Source of the DNA: Meridianimarinicoccus zhengii
Lineage (GTDB): Bacteria; Pseudomonadota; Alphaproteobacteria; Rhodobacterales; Rhodobacteraceae
Reading direction: 5' to 3'
Assembly (NCBI RefSeq): GCF_003254465.1
Contig: NZ_QDFI01000044.1
Span: 1 to 35,666 of the forward strand
Length of the DNA stretch: 35,666 bases
How positions within the stretch are numbered: position 1 is the stretch's first letter; each line of letters opens with the position of its first letter. The position numbers were made by a program, and so were the translations under genes. A model generated the notes under the pieces. That model did no database searches. It was not told the DNA's origin and saw only the letters and a program-made list of their open reading frames with translations. Shown here piece by piece: positions 1 to 7,106 of the stretch.

Positions 1-534
1 CGCGCCCTCGGGAAGGGTGCCCATGCGCGCGCGCGCCACGATCAGGTGTCGCGCCAGCGCGCGCTCCATGCGGCCCCGCGGCACCGCATCGCGCCCGGCC
101 AGAAGCCAGCCGGCATGCACCACCAGCCGGTCCAGCCGTGCGGACACCAGCGGCAGGGTCCAGCCCGGTCCGCGCCCGTGGCCCTGCCGGGTGAACCAGT
201 CCGTCACCCAATCGCGCGCCAGCGCCCGCGCAGGCCCCGTGCCGAGCGCGGCCAGATCGTCGAGCCAGTCGAACCGCTGACGCGCGGCCTCGAAGGCGCG
301 GGTCGGGGCGGGCAGATCCCAAAGCGCACGCCCTGCCGCATCGACGGGCCGCGCGCCCGCCAATGCCACCCGGCCCGCGACCAGCGCGGCCCCGGCACCC
401 GCATCCCCGGTCGTAGCCGCCGGAGGTTGCGTGACCAGTGCCGCGCGGCGGGTGGCATAGCCCGCGCGCCGCGCGGCCCAGCGATCCCGCCAGCCCACGG
501 GCGGCAACTCCTCCGCACCCATCATGCCTGTCAT
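1..534 (-). CDS. Heparinase II/III-like protein, N-terminal part (runs off left edge)
   Basis: An open frame of 178 codons runs from an ATG at 534 to the left edge without a stop. The visible part is rich in Ala, Arg and Trp and contains a FDWLDDLAALG stretch followed by ALARDWVTDWF and GRGPGWTLPLVSARL, an arrangement I recognise from the N-terminal helical toroid of the heparinase II/III-like proteins that follow rsmB in Rhodobacterales. Those proteins are large (about 550-600 aa) and belong to a polysaccharide-lyase-like family. The C-terminal sandwich domain that would support a catalytic role lies outside the window. Alternative ATGs lie at 525 and 522 in the same frame. The gene follows rsmB on the same strand after about 30 bases, so co-transcription is likely. 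The family call rests on partial sequence and synteny; the substrate is unknown. Confidence 0.7.
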   Translation of the reverse strand, partial: MTGMMGAEELPPVGWRDRWAARRAGYATRRAALVTQPPAATTGDAGAGAALVAGRVALAGARPVDAAGRALWDLPAPTRAFEAARQRFDWLDDLAALGTGPARALARDWVTDWFTRQGHGRGPGWTLPLVSARLDRLVVHAGWLLAGRDAVPRGRMERALARHLIVARARMGTLPEGA

Positions 535-564
535 GCCCCGGTCCCGTGCCTGCCCCGCGCCATC

Positions 565-1911
565 CTAGGTGCCGGTTCCGGTGCTGTCATCGCCCGCATC
601 ACCCAGCCGGAACGTCGCGATGAAGAACCCGTCGATCCCGCCGCGGTCGGCCCACAGGTCAGGCCGCAGCCGCAACCCCGCAGCCCCCGTGCGCCAGTCC
701 GGGTCGATGCCGGGCCGGTCCAGCGCCGCGGGGTCGGGAACCAGCACCGGGTGGCGGTCCAGCGCGGCGGCGGCCTGCGCCTCGCCTTCCTCGGGCAGGA
801 GCGAACAGGTGCAGAATACGAGCCGCCCGCCGGGGCGCAGCAGCGCGACCGCCCGGTCGATCAGCGCCGCCTGCAGTGCGACCAGCGGCTTGATGTCGGC
901 GGATTGCTTGACGAAGGGCAGATCGGGATGGCGGCGGATCGTGCCCGTGGCGCTGCATGGCGCATCGAGCAGCACAGCGTCGAAAGACGCGCCGGACCAG
1001 TCCAAGGCATCGGCCACGACGATCTCGGCCGACAGGCCGGTCCGCGCGAGATTGTCCCGCAGCCGCGAAAGCCGCGGCCCCGAGATGTCCAGCGCCGTGA
1101 CCGCCGCCCCCGCCGCAGCGAGCTGGAGCGTCTTTCCCCCCGGCGCGGCGCAGAGGTCAAGCACATGCTCGCCGGGCTGCGCGGCCAGAACCCGCGCGGG
1201 CAGCGCGGCCGCGGCATCCTGCACCCAGAACGCACCGTCGTCATATCCCGGCAGGGCCGTGACCTGCATATTGCCCGGCACGCGCACGCTGCCCGTGGGC
1301 AGAAGCGTGCCGTCGACGGCCAGCGCCGCGGCATCGCCCCGCGCGGTCAGGTCCAGCGGCGGGGGGGCGGCCTGGACCGCCTCCATCGCGGCTGTCGCCT
1401 TGCCGCCCCAGGCCGATTGCAGCCGCCCGCGCAGCCAGCCCGGCAGGCGCTGGGGCGGCAGATCGGGCCAGCGCGCGGGCGCGTCCTCGGCCACCTGCCG
1501 CAGGACGGCATTGATCAACCCGGACAGATGCGCGGTCTTGCGGTCGCTCCGTGCCAGCGCCACGGCACTATCGACGATGCCATGGGCGGCGCCACCCTCG
1601 GCCAGTTCGGTCACCGCCAGCCGCAGGATCGCGCGCACCGGCAGCGGCGGGTTCTTGCGCAGATGTGGCTTCAGAAGCGTATCCGACGGGTCCGCGCCAC
1701 GCAGCGCCGCCAGCGCCAGCCGACGGGCGCGGGCACGCTCGGGCGGGGGCAGCGGGGCAAGGGGACCTTCCGGCGCCTCCGCCACCTGTGACAGAAGCGC
1801 CCCGTCGCGCCACACCGCCAGAAGCAGGTCCAACGCCGCGGCGCGCGGCGCCATGCCGGGCGGTCCGCCCTTGCCCCTGCCCTTGCCGTTCTTTCCGCCC
1901 TGACCCGTCAC
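565..1911 (-). CDS. rsmB: 16S rRNA m5C methyltransferase, RsmB/NOP family
   Basis: Predicted S-adenosylmethionine-dependent rRNA (cytosine-C5) methyltransferase acting on 16S rRNA in the cytoplasm. The N-terminal third is a NusB-like helical RNA-binding domain (LDLLLAVWRDGALLSQ, later HGIVDSAVALAR and SGLINAVLR). The C-terminal Rossmann methyltransferase domain has the SAM-binding CAAPGGKT motif, the DAPCSATGTIRRHPD motif with one active-site Cys, and FCTCSLLPEEGE with the second Cys, which together define the RsmB/NOP family. The start is uncertain. A GTG at 1911 has a GGGGA sequence upstream and gives 448 aa with a Gly/Lys-rich head. An ATG at 1854 (429 aa) begins directly at the conserved domain, and the frame stays open to an ATG at 1968. 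The gene is divergent from the DUF1674 gene and about 30 bases ahead of the heparinase-like gene. Confidence 0.93.
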   Translation of the reverse strand: MTGQGGKNGKGRGKGGPPGMAPRAAALDLLLAVWRDGALLSQVAEAPEGPLAPLPPPERARARRLALAALRGADPSDTLLKPHLRKNPPLPVRAILRLAVTELAEGGAAHGIVDSAVALARSDRKTAHLSGLINAVLRQVAEDAPARWPDLPPQRLPGWLRGRLQSAWGGKATAAMEAVQAAPPPLDLTARGDAAALAVDGTLLPTGSVRVPGNMQVTALPGYDDGAFWVQDAAAALPARVLAAQPGEHVLDLCAAPGGKTLQLAAAGAAVTALDISGPRLSRLRDNLARTGLSAEIVVADALDWSGASFDAVLLDAPCSATGTIRRHPDLPFVKQSADIKPLVALQAALIDRAVALLRPGGRLVFCTCSLLPEEGEAQAAAALDRHPVLVPDPAALDRPGIDPDWRTGAAGLRLRPDLWADRGGIDGFFIATFRLGDAGDDSTGTGT

Positions 1912-2002
1912 ATTGGCATCCCCGCGACCCTGCCGCGCTTGCAGCGCGACCCGCGCGGCGTATATCACAGGGCTGCGCCCGACAAGTCAGGAGCCTGCGG
2001 CC

Positions 2003-2200
2003 ATGACAGACGACACACCACCCCAAGCCGATCCCCGCGCCGACCTGCCCCCAGCCGCGCAACGCGCGCTGGCCGAGGCCGAGGCCCGTCGCGCCAAGGC
2101 GACGGCGCAGGCGATGCCGCGCGAATTGGGCGGCCGCGACGGACCCGAACCGGTCCGCTATGGCGACTGGGAAAAGAAAGGAATAGCGGTCGATTTCTGA
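2003..2200 (+). CDS. DUF1674 protein, succinate dehydrogenase assembly factor 4 (SDHAF4)-like
   Basis: A 65-residue protein whose C-terminal third carries the family hallmark: GGRDGPEP, then RYGDWEKKGIAVDF at the very end. This is the conserved tail of DUF1674, the bacterial counterpart of mitochondrial SDHAF4/Sdh8, which binds flavinylated SdhA during complex II assembly and limits oxidant damage. The N-terminal half is a charged Ala-rich helix (AQRALAEAEARRAKATAQA) without conservation. The ATG at 2003 was chosen because it gives the normal family length; the frame remains open upstream. No sdh genes are in the window, so the functional assignment comes from the family only. The gene is divergent from rsmB, with starts about 90 bases apart. 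Confidence 0.85.
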   Translation: MTDDTPPQADPRADLPPAAQRALAEAEARRAKATAQAMPRELGGRDGPEPVRYGDWEKKGIAVDF

Positions 2201-2235
2201 TCGAGCAGCACCTCGATTCTGATGGAGCAGCACCT
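2198..2235. repeat. Short tandem direct repeat after the DUF1674 gene
   Basis: TGATCGAGCAGCACCT (2198-2213) recurs as TGATGGAGCAGCACCT (2220-2235), 15 of 16 bases identical with a 22-base period. The first copy includes the TGA stop of the DUF1674 gene. A GC-only inverted repeat, CGCCGGG/CCCGGCG (2252-2258 and 2274-2280), follows. It has no T-run, so it is weak as a terminator. I see no gene between 2201 and 2301. Confidence 0.6.
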
Positions 2236-2301
2236 TCACCGCTCACTGGCGCGCCGGGCTTGACCTGGCGCCTCCCGGCGGTTCTCGGTGCTGGCGGGCG
2301 G

Positions 2302-2664
2302 CTATTCCAGCCGCAAGCTTGCCGACTCGCCCGTGCCCTTGTCCGAGGTGAAGCGCAGCGACCGGCCGTCTCGGGCGACCTCTTGGCAGTTGTAGCCGAT
2401 TTCCGTGTCGCCCCAGGCCAGATCGCGGCAGAAAAAGCCATCCTCCCAGGTCCAGTTTCCCGTCACTTCGCGCCCGAAGGCGCTGCCGGAAATAGCGCCG
2501 TCCCGGGTGACGGTCAGCCGGATACCCATGCGGGTCAGCTCACCCTGCGTGACCACCCCGAGAAACTCGGCCCGGTCCCGGATCGGTTGATAGTCGGCCA
2601 ATGCCGGTGCGGCGATCCCGGTCGTGGCAAGCACCAGTACCGCGGCGCGAAAAGACTGTGGCAT
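2302..2664 (-). CDS. Small secreted protein of unknown function
   Basis: A 120-residue protein with an evident signal peptide (MPQSFRAAVLVLATTG followed by IAAPALA, likely cleaved after ALA near residue 23), so a periplasmic or exported location is expected. The mature part of about 97 residues contains DRAEFLGVVTQGELTRMGI, SGSAFGREVTGNWTW and DGFFCRDLAWG, with two cysteines (FFCRDL and YNCQEV) that could form a disulfide. A GGAGG ribosome-binding site precedes the ATG at 2664. I recall homologues in Rhodobacterales carrying the product name dihydrodipicolinate reductase. This protein has no Rossmann fold motif and is far too short for DapB; the name probably spread from the real dapB next to it. 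Function unknown. Confidence 0.75.
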   Translation of the reverse strand: MPQSFRAAVLVLATTGIAAPALADYQPIRDRAEFLGVVTQGELTRMGIRLTVTRDGAISGSAFGREVTGNWTWEDGFFCRDLAWGDTEIGYNCQEVARDGRSLRFTSDKGTGESASLRLE

Positions 2665-2741
2665 CCTGTCCTCCGTGTTCGGAAAGACTTACGCACAGCA
2701 TATTCTACCGGATCATTCCGCGCAGCGCGAGGCGCGGTCGC

Positions 2742-3554
2742 TCAGCGCAGCCCCAGAACATCCACCATGTCGTAGGCGCCCGGCGCGCGGCCTTGCCCCC
2801 ACAGCGCGGCCTTGATCGCACCCCGCGCGAAAACGCTGCGGTCGCTCGCCACATGGCGCAGGACGATCCGTTCGCCGTCGGCGGCGAACATCACGTCATG
2901 TTCGCCCACGATGTCGCCACCGCGGATGGCCGAGAAGCCGATGGCCCCGCGACCGCGCGCGCCGGTGATCCCGTCGCGGCCCCGTTCGGCCACATCATCC
3001 AGCGCCACGCCGCGCCCCGCCGCCGCAGCCTCCCCCAGCATCAGCGCGGTGCCCGAGGGCGCATCGACCTTGTGGCGGTGATGGGCTTCGATCACCTCGA
3101 TGTCATAGTCCGCGTCCAGCGCCGCCGCGACAGTCTTCGTGATCTGCACCAGCAGGTTCACCCCGAGGCTCATGTTTCCCGCCCGCACGATCACCGCCCG
3201 GTCGGCACATGTCCCGACCGCGGCGATATCGTCGGCGGTCATGCCGGTCGTGCCGATCACGTGGACGATCCCGCGCGCCGCCGCCGCCTGCGCCAGAGCC
3301 ACGGTCGCGGCGGGGGCCGTGAAATCGATGACCGCCTGCGCATCGGCAAGGGCCGCATCCGCATCGTCCGTCACGGTGACGCCGCAAGCTGCCCCGCCGG
3401 TCGCGGACCCGAGATCCTGGCCGATCCAGCCGTGGCCGGGCCGTTCGAGCGCGCCAGCCAGCCGCGTGGCCGGATTGTCCTGCACGAGCCTCGCCAGCGT
3501 CTGGCCCATGCGCCCGGATACGCCCGCGACCGCGATGCCCACATGATCCGCCAT
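2742..3554 (-). CDS. dapB: 4-hydroxy-tetrahydrodipicolinate reductase
   Basis: NAD(P)H-dependent cytoplasmic enzyme that reduces 4-hydroxy-tetrahydrodipicolinate to tetrahydrodipicolinate in lysine and diaminopimelate biosynthesis. The 270-residue length is normal. The N-terminal nucleotide-binding motif GVSGRMG is at residues 10-16; [16 protein letters not shown] and [10 protein letters not shown] follow. The substrate-binding and catalytic segment [16 protein letters not shown] is intact, and [12 protein letters not shown] lies near the C-terminus. The ATG at 3554 matches the family start, although the frame stays open far upstream. It is divergent from rbfA and is followed on the same strand, about 80 bases on, by the small secreted protein. 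Confidence 0.97.
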   Translation of the reverse strand: MADHVGIAVAGVSGRMGQTLARLVQDNPATRLAGALERPGHGWIGQDLGSATGGAACGVTVTDDADAALADAQAVIDFTAPAATVALAQAAAARGIVHVIGTTGMTADDIAAVGTCADRAVIVRAGNMSLGVNLLVQITKTVAAALDADYDIEVIEAHHRHKVDAPSGTALMLGEAAAAGRGVALDDVAERGRDGITGARGRGAIGFSAIRGGDIVGEHDVMFAADGERIVLRHVASDRSVFARGAIKAALWGQGRAPGAYDMVDVLGLR

Positions 3555-3659
3555 GGTCCCTGTCCTTCTGCCCTGTCGTTCTCCGCGCGTGCCTATGCCA
3601 CCACCGCGCGCTTGGCAAAGCCTGTTGCGGCGCGCGGCATCATCCCCTAATTGCGGCCC

Positions 3660-4079
3660 ATGGCGAAACAGACACATCTTGACGGGCCCGGACCGTCGCA
3701 ACGGCAGTTGCGGGTGGGTGAACTGATCCGGCGCACGCTGTCCGACGTGCTCATGCGCGGCGACGTGCACGACCCGGACCTGAACCGCATGTCCATCACC
3801 GTGGGCGAGGTGCGCACCAGCCCCGACCTGAAGGTCGCGACCGCCTTCGTGCTGCCGCTGGGCGGGCACGATGCCGAGGCCGCGCTGCTGGCGCTCCGCC
3901 GCAACAAGGTCGAATTGCGCCGGATGGTGTCCAAGGCGCTGACGCTGAAATTCGCCCCCGACCTGCGGTTCCGCATCGACGACACGTTCGACCGGCTCGA
4001 CGACACGCGGCGGCTGTTCGATCGCCCCGAGGTACGGCGCGATCTGGAAAAGCCAGACGATAGCGACGGCGACGCCTGA
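3660..4079 (+). CDS. rbfA: 30S ribosome-binding factor RbfA
   Basis: A 139-residue protein matching RbfA, a KH-fold factor that binds pre-30S subunits, helps mature the 16S rRNA 5' end and is important in the cold. Diagnostic stretches are [17 protein letters not shown] near the N-terminus, [23 protein letters not shown] in the middle of the domain and [16 protein letters not shown] toward the C-terminus. The ATG at 3660 is preferred to the TTG at 3651. TruB follows after 3 bases, so the two are surely co-transcribed; both act on ribosome or tRNA maturation. In many bacteria rbfA-truB follows infB, but here it starts divergently from dapB. Confidence 0.96.
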   Translation: MAKQTHLDGPGPSQRQLRVGELIRRTLSDVLMRGDVHDPDLNRMSITVGEVRTSPDLKVATAFVLPLGGHDAEAALLALRRNKVELRRMVSKALTLKFAPDLRFRIDDTFDRLDDTRRLFDRPEVRRDLEKPDDSDGDA

Positions 4080-4082
4080 TCC

Positions 4083-4994
4083 ATGGGACGCGGACGCAAG
4101 GGGCGCGACGTGTCGGGCTGGCTGGTGATCGACAAGCCGGCGGGGATCACGTCGAACGCTGTGGTGAACAAGGTCCGCTGGGCCTATGGCGCGAAAAAGG
4201 CGGGCCATGCCGGCACTCTCGACCCGGACGCGACGGGCGTGCTGGCCGTGGCGCTGGGGGAAGCGACGAAAACCGTGCCCTTCGTCACCGACGCGCTGAA
4301 ATGCTATCGATTCACCGTGCGGCTGGGGCAGGCCACCAACACCGACGACGCCGAGGGGGAGGTGATCGCCACCAGCGACGCGCGCCCCGATGACGATACG
4401 ATCCGGGCGGCGCTGGCGCAGTTCACGGGCGACATCATGCAGGTGCCGCCACAATTTTCCGCCGTGAAAATCGACGGGCAACGCGCCTATGCGCTGGCGC
4501 GGGCCGGTGAGGACATGGAGCTGGCCGCGCGGCCCCTGTTCGTCGAGACGCTGGATTTCGTGAAACGTCTCGATGCCGATCACGTCATGCTCGACATGGT
4601 CTGCGGCAAGGGCGGCTACGTGCGGTCCATCGCCCGCGATCTGGGCGCGATGCTGGGCTGCCACGGCCATGTGCGCGACCTGCGCCGGGTCTGGTCCGGC
4701 CCGTTCGAAGCCGACGAGGGCGTGACCATGGACCGGGTCGAGGCGCTGGCCGGGGATCACGCCGCGCTCGACGCGCTGCTCTTGCCACTGGAAACCGGGC
4801 TTGCCGACCTGCCGGAACTGCCCTGCACCGCCGATGGCGCCGCGAAGCTGCGCAACGGCAATCCCGGCATGGTCCTGTCGTCCGAGGCCGAATACGGCGA
4901 CGAGGCATGGGCGTCGTTCGACGGGCAACCGGTTGCCGTAGGCATCTACAAGGCGGGCACGCTGCACCCGTCGCGGGTGTTCAACCTCGCCTGA
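4083..4994 (+). CDS. truB: tRNA pseudouridine(55) synthase
   Basis: Converts U55 of the T-loop to pseudouridine in almost all tRNAs. The 303-residue length is normal. The start [12 protein letters not shown] and the catalytic motif [14 protein letters not shown] are clear, with the nucleophilic Asp at residue 47. [35 protein letters not shown] and [13 protein letters not shown] are further TruB motifs, and a short PUA-like tail ends at SRVFNLA. The ATG at 4083 lies 3 bases after rbfA. No rpsO follows directly, as it would in many genomes: two unrelated genes (DUF2189 and DUF1643) sit in between. Confidence 0.97.
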   Translation: MGRGRKGRDVSGWLVIDKPAGITSNAVVNKVRWAYGAKKAGHAGTLDPDATGVLAVALGEATKTVPFVTDALKCYRFTVRLGQATNTDDAEGEVIATSDARPDDDTIRAALAQFTGDIMQVPPQFSAVKIDGQRAYALARAGEDMELAARPLFVETLDFVKRLDADHVMLDMVCGKGGYVRSIARDLGAMLGCHGHVRDLRRVWSGPFEADEGVTMDRVEALAGDHAALDALLLPLETGLADLPELPCTADGAAKLRNGNPGMVLSSEAEYGDEAWASFDGQPVAVGIYKAGTLHPSRVFNLA

Positions 4995-5097
4995 CCCGCC
5001 TCGCGTCATCGTGCGCGCAAGATTGTTTCGAATCTGTTAGTGTCAAAGTGCCGCAGGTCGTGCGCCTGTGCAGCATAACACCGACAGGAGGTTCGAG

Positions 5098-5958
5098 ATG
5101 GTTCAGACGATCGGGAATCCGCTGACATGGGGCGTGGGCGCCGCGCGGGCCGCGGGCAGCGGTATCGCCAATGCCGCCAGCCACATGGGCGGGCGCGATA
5201 CCGCCGACATCACCGTGCGCGAGATCGGCATGGACGACATCAAGGCGGCCCTGCGCGCAGGCTTCGACGATTTCACGGCGATGCGCAGCGACGTCGTCTT
5301 CATCGTCCTGTTCTACCCGTTGATCGGCGCGTTCCTCGTCTATTCCGCCTTCAACGCGACCATGGTGCCGTACATCTTCCCGCTGGCCTCGGGCTTCGCG
5401 CTGTTAGGGCCGGTGGCCGCCACCGGCCTGTACGAAATGAGCCGCAGGCGGGAGGCCGGGCAGGACGTGTCCTGGGCCGATGCCTTCGCACCCTTCGGCG
5501 CGCCGTCCTTCGGGGCGATCTTCGGGCTGGGGGTCTATCTGCTGGCGGTGTTCATGGTCTGGATGGCGGTGGCGGCGCTCATCTATCGCGTGACCATGGG
5601 GGCGGTCCCGCCCGAATCGCCGCTGCAGTTCTTCGGCGACGCGCTGACGACGCCCGCGGGCTTCGCCATGATCCTGATAGGGATCCCCATCGGTGCCGCC
5701 TTTGCGTTGGGTGTGCTGGCGCTGACCATCGTATCCTTCCCGCTGCTGGTGGACCGCAACGTGGGTCTGCCGCGCGCTGTCGTGACCTCGGTCGAGGTGG
5801 CGAAAAAGAACCCGCGCACCGTGATCGCGTGGGGGTTGATCGTGGCCGGCCTGATGGCCGTGGGCTCCGCGCCGCTGTTTCTGGGGCTGATCGTGGTCAT
5901 GCCGGTTCTGGGCCATGCCACATGGCATCTCTACCGCAAGGCGGTCGTGGCGGCCTGA
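5098..5958 (+). CDS. DUF2189 family integral membrane protein
   Basis: A 286-residue inner membrane protein of unknown function. A strong ribosome-binding site (ACAGGAGG) sits before the ATG at 5098. After a soluble N-terminus that includes REIGMDDIKAALRAGFDDF, there are about six hydrophobic segments: VVFIVLFYPLIGAFLVYSAF, IFPLASGFALLGPVAATGLY, AIFGLGVYLLAVFMVWMAV, AGFAMILIGIPIGAAFALGV, a short ALTIVSFPLLV stretch, and the final VIAWGLIVAGLMAVGSAP with LFLGLIVVMPVLGHA. The pattern ALLGPVAATGLYEMSRRREAGQDVSWADAF, seen here in two parts around the second segment, is typical of DUF2189. The HATWHLYRK ending is also characteristic. Location is read from hydrophobicity only. Confidence 0.85.
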   Translation: MVQTIGNPLTWGVGAARAAGSGIANAASHMGGRDTADITVREIGMDDIKAALRAGFDDFTAMRSDVVFIVLFYPLIGAFLVYSAFNATMVPYIFPLASGFALLGPVAATGLYEMSRRREAGQDVSWADAFAPFGAPSFGAIFGLGVYLLAVFMVWMAVAALIYRVTMGAVPPESPLQFFGDALTTPAGFAMILIGIPIGAAFALGVLALTIVSFPLLVDRNVGLPRAVVTSVEVAKKNPRTVIAWGLIVAGLMAVGSAPLFLGLIVVMPVLGHATWHLYRKAVVAA

Positions 5959-6001
5959 ACCTGCTTGCGGGGCGGCGGCGCGGGACGCTATGCCGCCCCC
6001 C

Positions 6002-6508
6002 ATGATCATTCGACACCATGTCAAGGACGACGCACCCTCCACCGCCGTCTATTCCGACTGCGAGGCATATCGCTACAGCCTGACACGCATCTGGGACGAG
6101 GCGCTGGGCCGGGCGCTTTTCGTAATGCTGAACCCCTCCACCGCGACCGAAGTGCAGAACGATCCCACCGTGGAACGCTGCGAACGCCGCGCCCGCACGC
6201 TGGGGTTCGGCGCATTCCGGGTCTGCAACATCTTCGCCTATCGCGCGACCGACCCGCGGGTGATGCGCGCGCAGCCCGACCCGGTCGGACCCGAGAACGA
6301 CGCGGCAATCCGCGACGGTTGCGGATGGGCGGATGCGGTGATCTGCGCCTGGGGCACCCATGGCGCGCATCTGCACCGCGGGCCGGCGGTCGCGGCGATG
6401 ATCCGCGCCACGGGCGCGGCGCCGCTCCATCTCGGCCTGTCGAAGGACGGGCACCCGAAACACCCGCTCTACATCGCCTACAGCCAGCAACCGGCGCCCT
6501 GGGCGTAG
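6002..6508 (+). CDS. DUF1643 domain protein
   Basis: A soluble protein of about 168 residues matching DUF1643, a family without an assigned reaction. Recognisable stretches are [23 protein letters not shown] with [13 protein letters not shown] just after, and [29 protein letters not shown] follows, and [17 protein letters not shown] closes the domain. The NPST and DPT motifs with the conserved Cys and Arg suggest a nucleotide- or nucleoside-binding pocket, but that is only an inference. The start may be the ATG at 6002 or the in-frame ATG at 5990. The gene begins about 40 bases after the DUF2189 gene and may share its transcript. Confidence 0.82.
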   Translation: MIIRHHVKDDAPSTAVYSDCEAYRYSLTRIWDEALGRALFVMLNPSTATEVQNDPTVERCERRARTLGFGAFRVCNIFAYRATDPRVMRAQPDPVGPENDAAIRDGCGWADAVICAWGTHGAHLHRGPAVAAMIRATGAAPLHLGLSKDGHPKHPLYIAYSQQPAPWA

Positions 6509-6529
6509 GGGCGGTAACGCCGCACCCCC

Positions 6530-6557
6530 TTTCCATCGCAGGCGATTCCCCGTATAG
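6530..6557 (+). promoter_or_regulatory. Candidate promoter of rpsO
   Basis: TTTCCA at 6530-6535 and GTATAG at 6552-6557 are separated by 16 bases and lie about 90 bases before the rpsO start. The -10-like element is the only AT-rich hexamer in this gap. The match to a housekeeping sigma promoter is moderate, and no transcript data are available. Confidence 0.4.
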
Positions 6558-6564
6558 GCGCGCA

Positions 6565-6648
6565 TCCGGACGCGGTCCGGACCCTCCAAGGGCCTTGCTG
6601 GACGACATCCCGGCTTGCGCCATCACCTTTCATACCAAGGAGACCCCG
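6565..6648 (+). promoter_or_regulatory. Structured 5' leader of rpsO, possible S15 autoregulatory site
   Basis: A perfect hairpin, TCCGGAC-GCG-GTCCGGA (6565-6581), lies near the predicted transcript start. CCTTG at 6593-6597 can pair with CAAGG at 6636-6640, which is the Shine-Dalgarno element (AAGGAGA) of rpsO. Such alternative pairing is what a translational autoregulator needs. S15 leader RNAs that differ in structure are known from several phyla. That this one binds S15 is an inference. Confidence 0.4.
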
Positions 6649-6918
6649 ATGTCGATCACGGTTGAAGATAAGCAGCGCATCCTGAAGGAATTCGCGACCA
6701 AGGACGGCGACACCGGTTCGCCCGAGGTTCAGGTCGCGTTGCTCACGTCGCGGATCACCACGCTGACCGAGCATTTCAAGACGCACAAGAAAGACAACCA
6801 TTCCCGTCGCGGCCTGCTGATGATGGTCGCACAGCGCCGGAAGCTGCTGGACTACCTGAACGGGAAGGACCCGGCACGGTACCAGAGCCTCATCAAGCGT
6901 CTCGGCATCCGCCGCTGA
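6649..6918 (+). CDS. rpsO: 30S ribosomal protein S15
   Basis: The standard 89-residue S15, which binds the central domain of 16S rRNA early in 30S assembly and contributes to intersubunit bridge B4. [15 protein letters not shown] begins the protein. [17 protein letters not shown] and [19 protein letters not shown] carry the conserved rRNA contacts, and [12 protein letters not shown] ends it. The ATG at 6649 has a near-ideal ribosome-binding site (AAGGAGA). A hairpin terminator follows after 8 bases, and pnp comes next in the arrangement widespread in bacteria. Confidence 0.98.
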   Translation: MSITVEDKQRILKEFATKDGDTGSPEVQVALLTSRITTLTEHFKTHKKDNHSRRGLLMMVAQRRKLLDYLNGKDPARYQSLIKRLGIRR

Positions 6919-6926
6919 TCCCGGTC

Positions 6927-6956
6927 AACGCGCCCCCTGCGGCGCGTTTTCCTTTT
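6927..6956 (+). terminator. Rho-independent terminator after rpsO
   Basis: AACGCGCC (6927-6934) pairs with GGCGCGTT (6941-6948) around a six-base loop. The stem is followed by TTTTCCTTTT, where the last two T of the stem begin the run. It lies 8 bases after the rpsO stop. Partial read-through into pnp would fit the usual rpsO-pnp organisation. Confidence 0.85.
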
Positions 6957-7001
6957 GTGGGGCGCGGGCTGCGCTGTTAGCCTACCCCGACAGCAGACAC
7001 C

Positions 7002-7059
7002 CATCCCCGCCGGGCCTCACGGGGATGTGCCATTTCCGAGGCCACGGGCAACCGCCCGT
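7002..7059 (+). promoter_or_regulatory. Hairpins in the pnp leader
   Basis: Two stems lie in the 187-base gap before pnp: CATCCCC (7002-7008) with GGGGATG (7021-7027), and ACGGGC (7044-7049) with GCCCGT (7054-7059) closed by an AACC loop. In enterobacteria the pnp leader is cut by RNase III and PNPase then represses its own translation. Structured RNA in the same place here suggests a similar control, but the sequence itself is not homologous as far as I can see. Confidence 0.45.
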
Positions 7060-7106
7060 ACGCAACCCGGCCGGGGGAGGGTCCCTCGGTCCAGATAGGA
7101 ACGCAC

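Noticed and set aside
46-1791. Very long open frame on the plus strand opposite rsmB
   Set aside because: It is Arg/Gly/Pro-rich without any domain, lies exactly antisense to a clear methyltransferase and is the kind of open frame that high GC produces.
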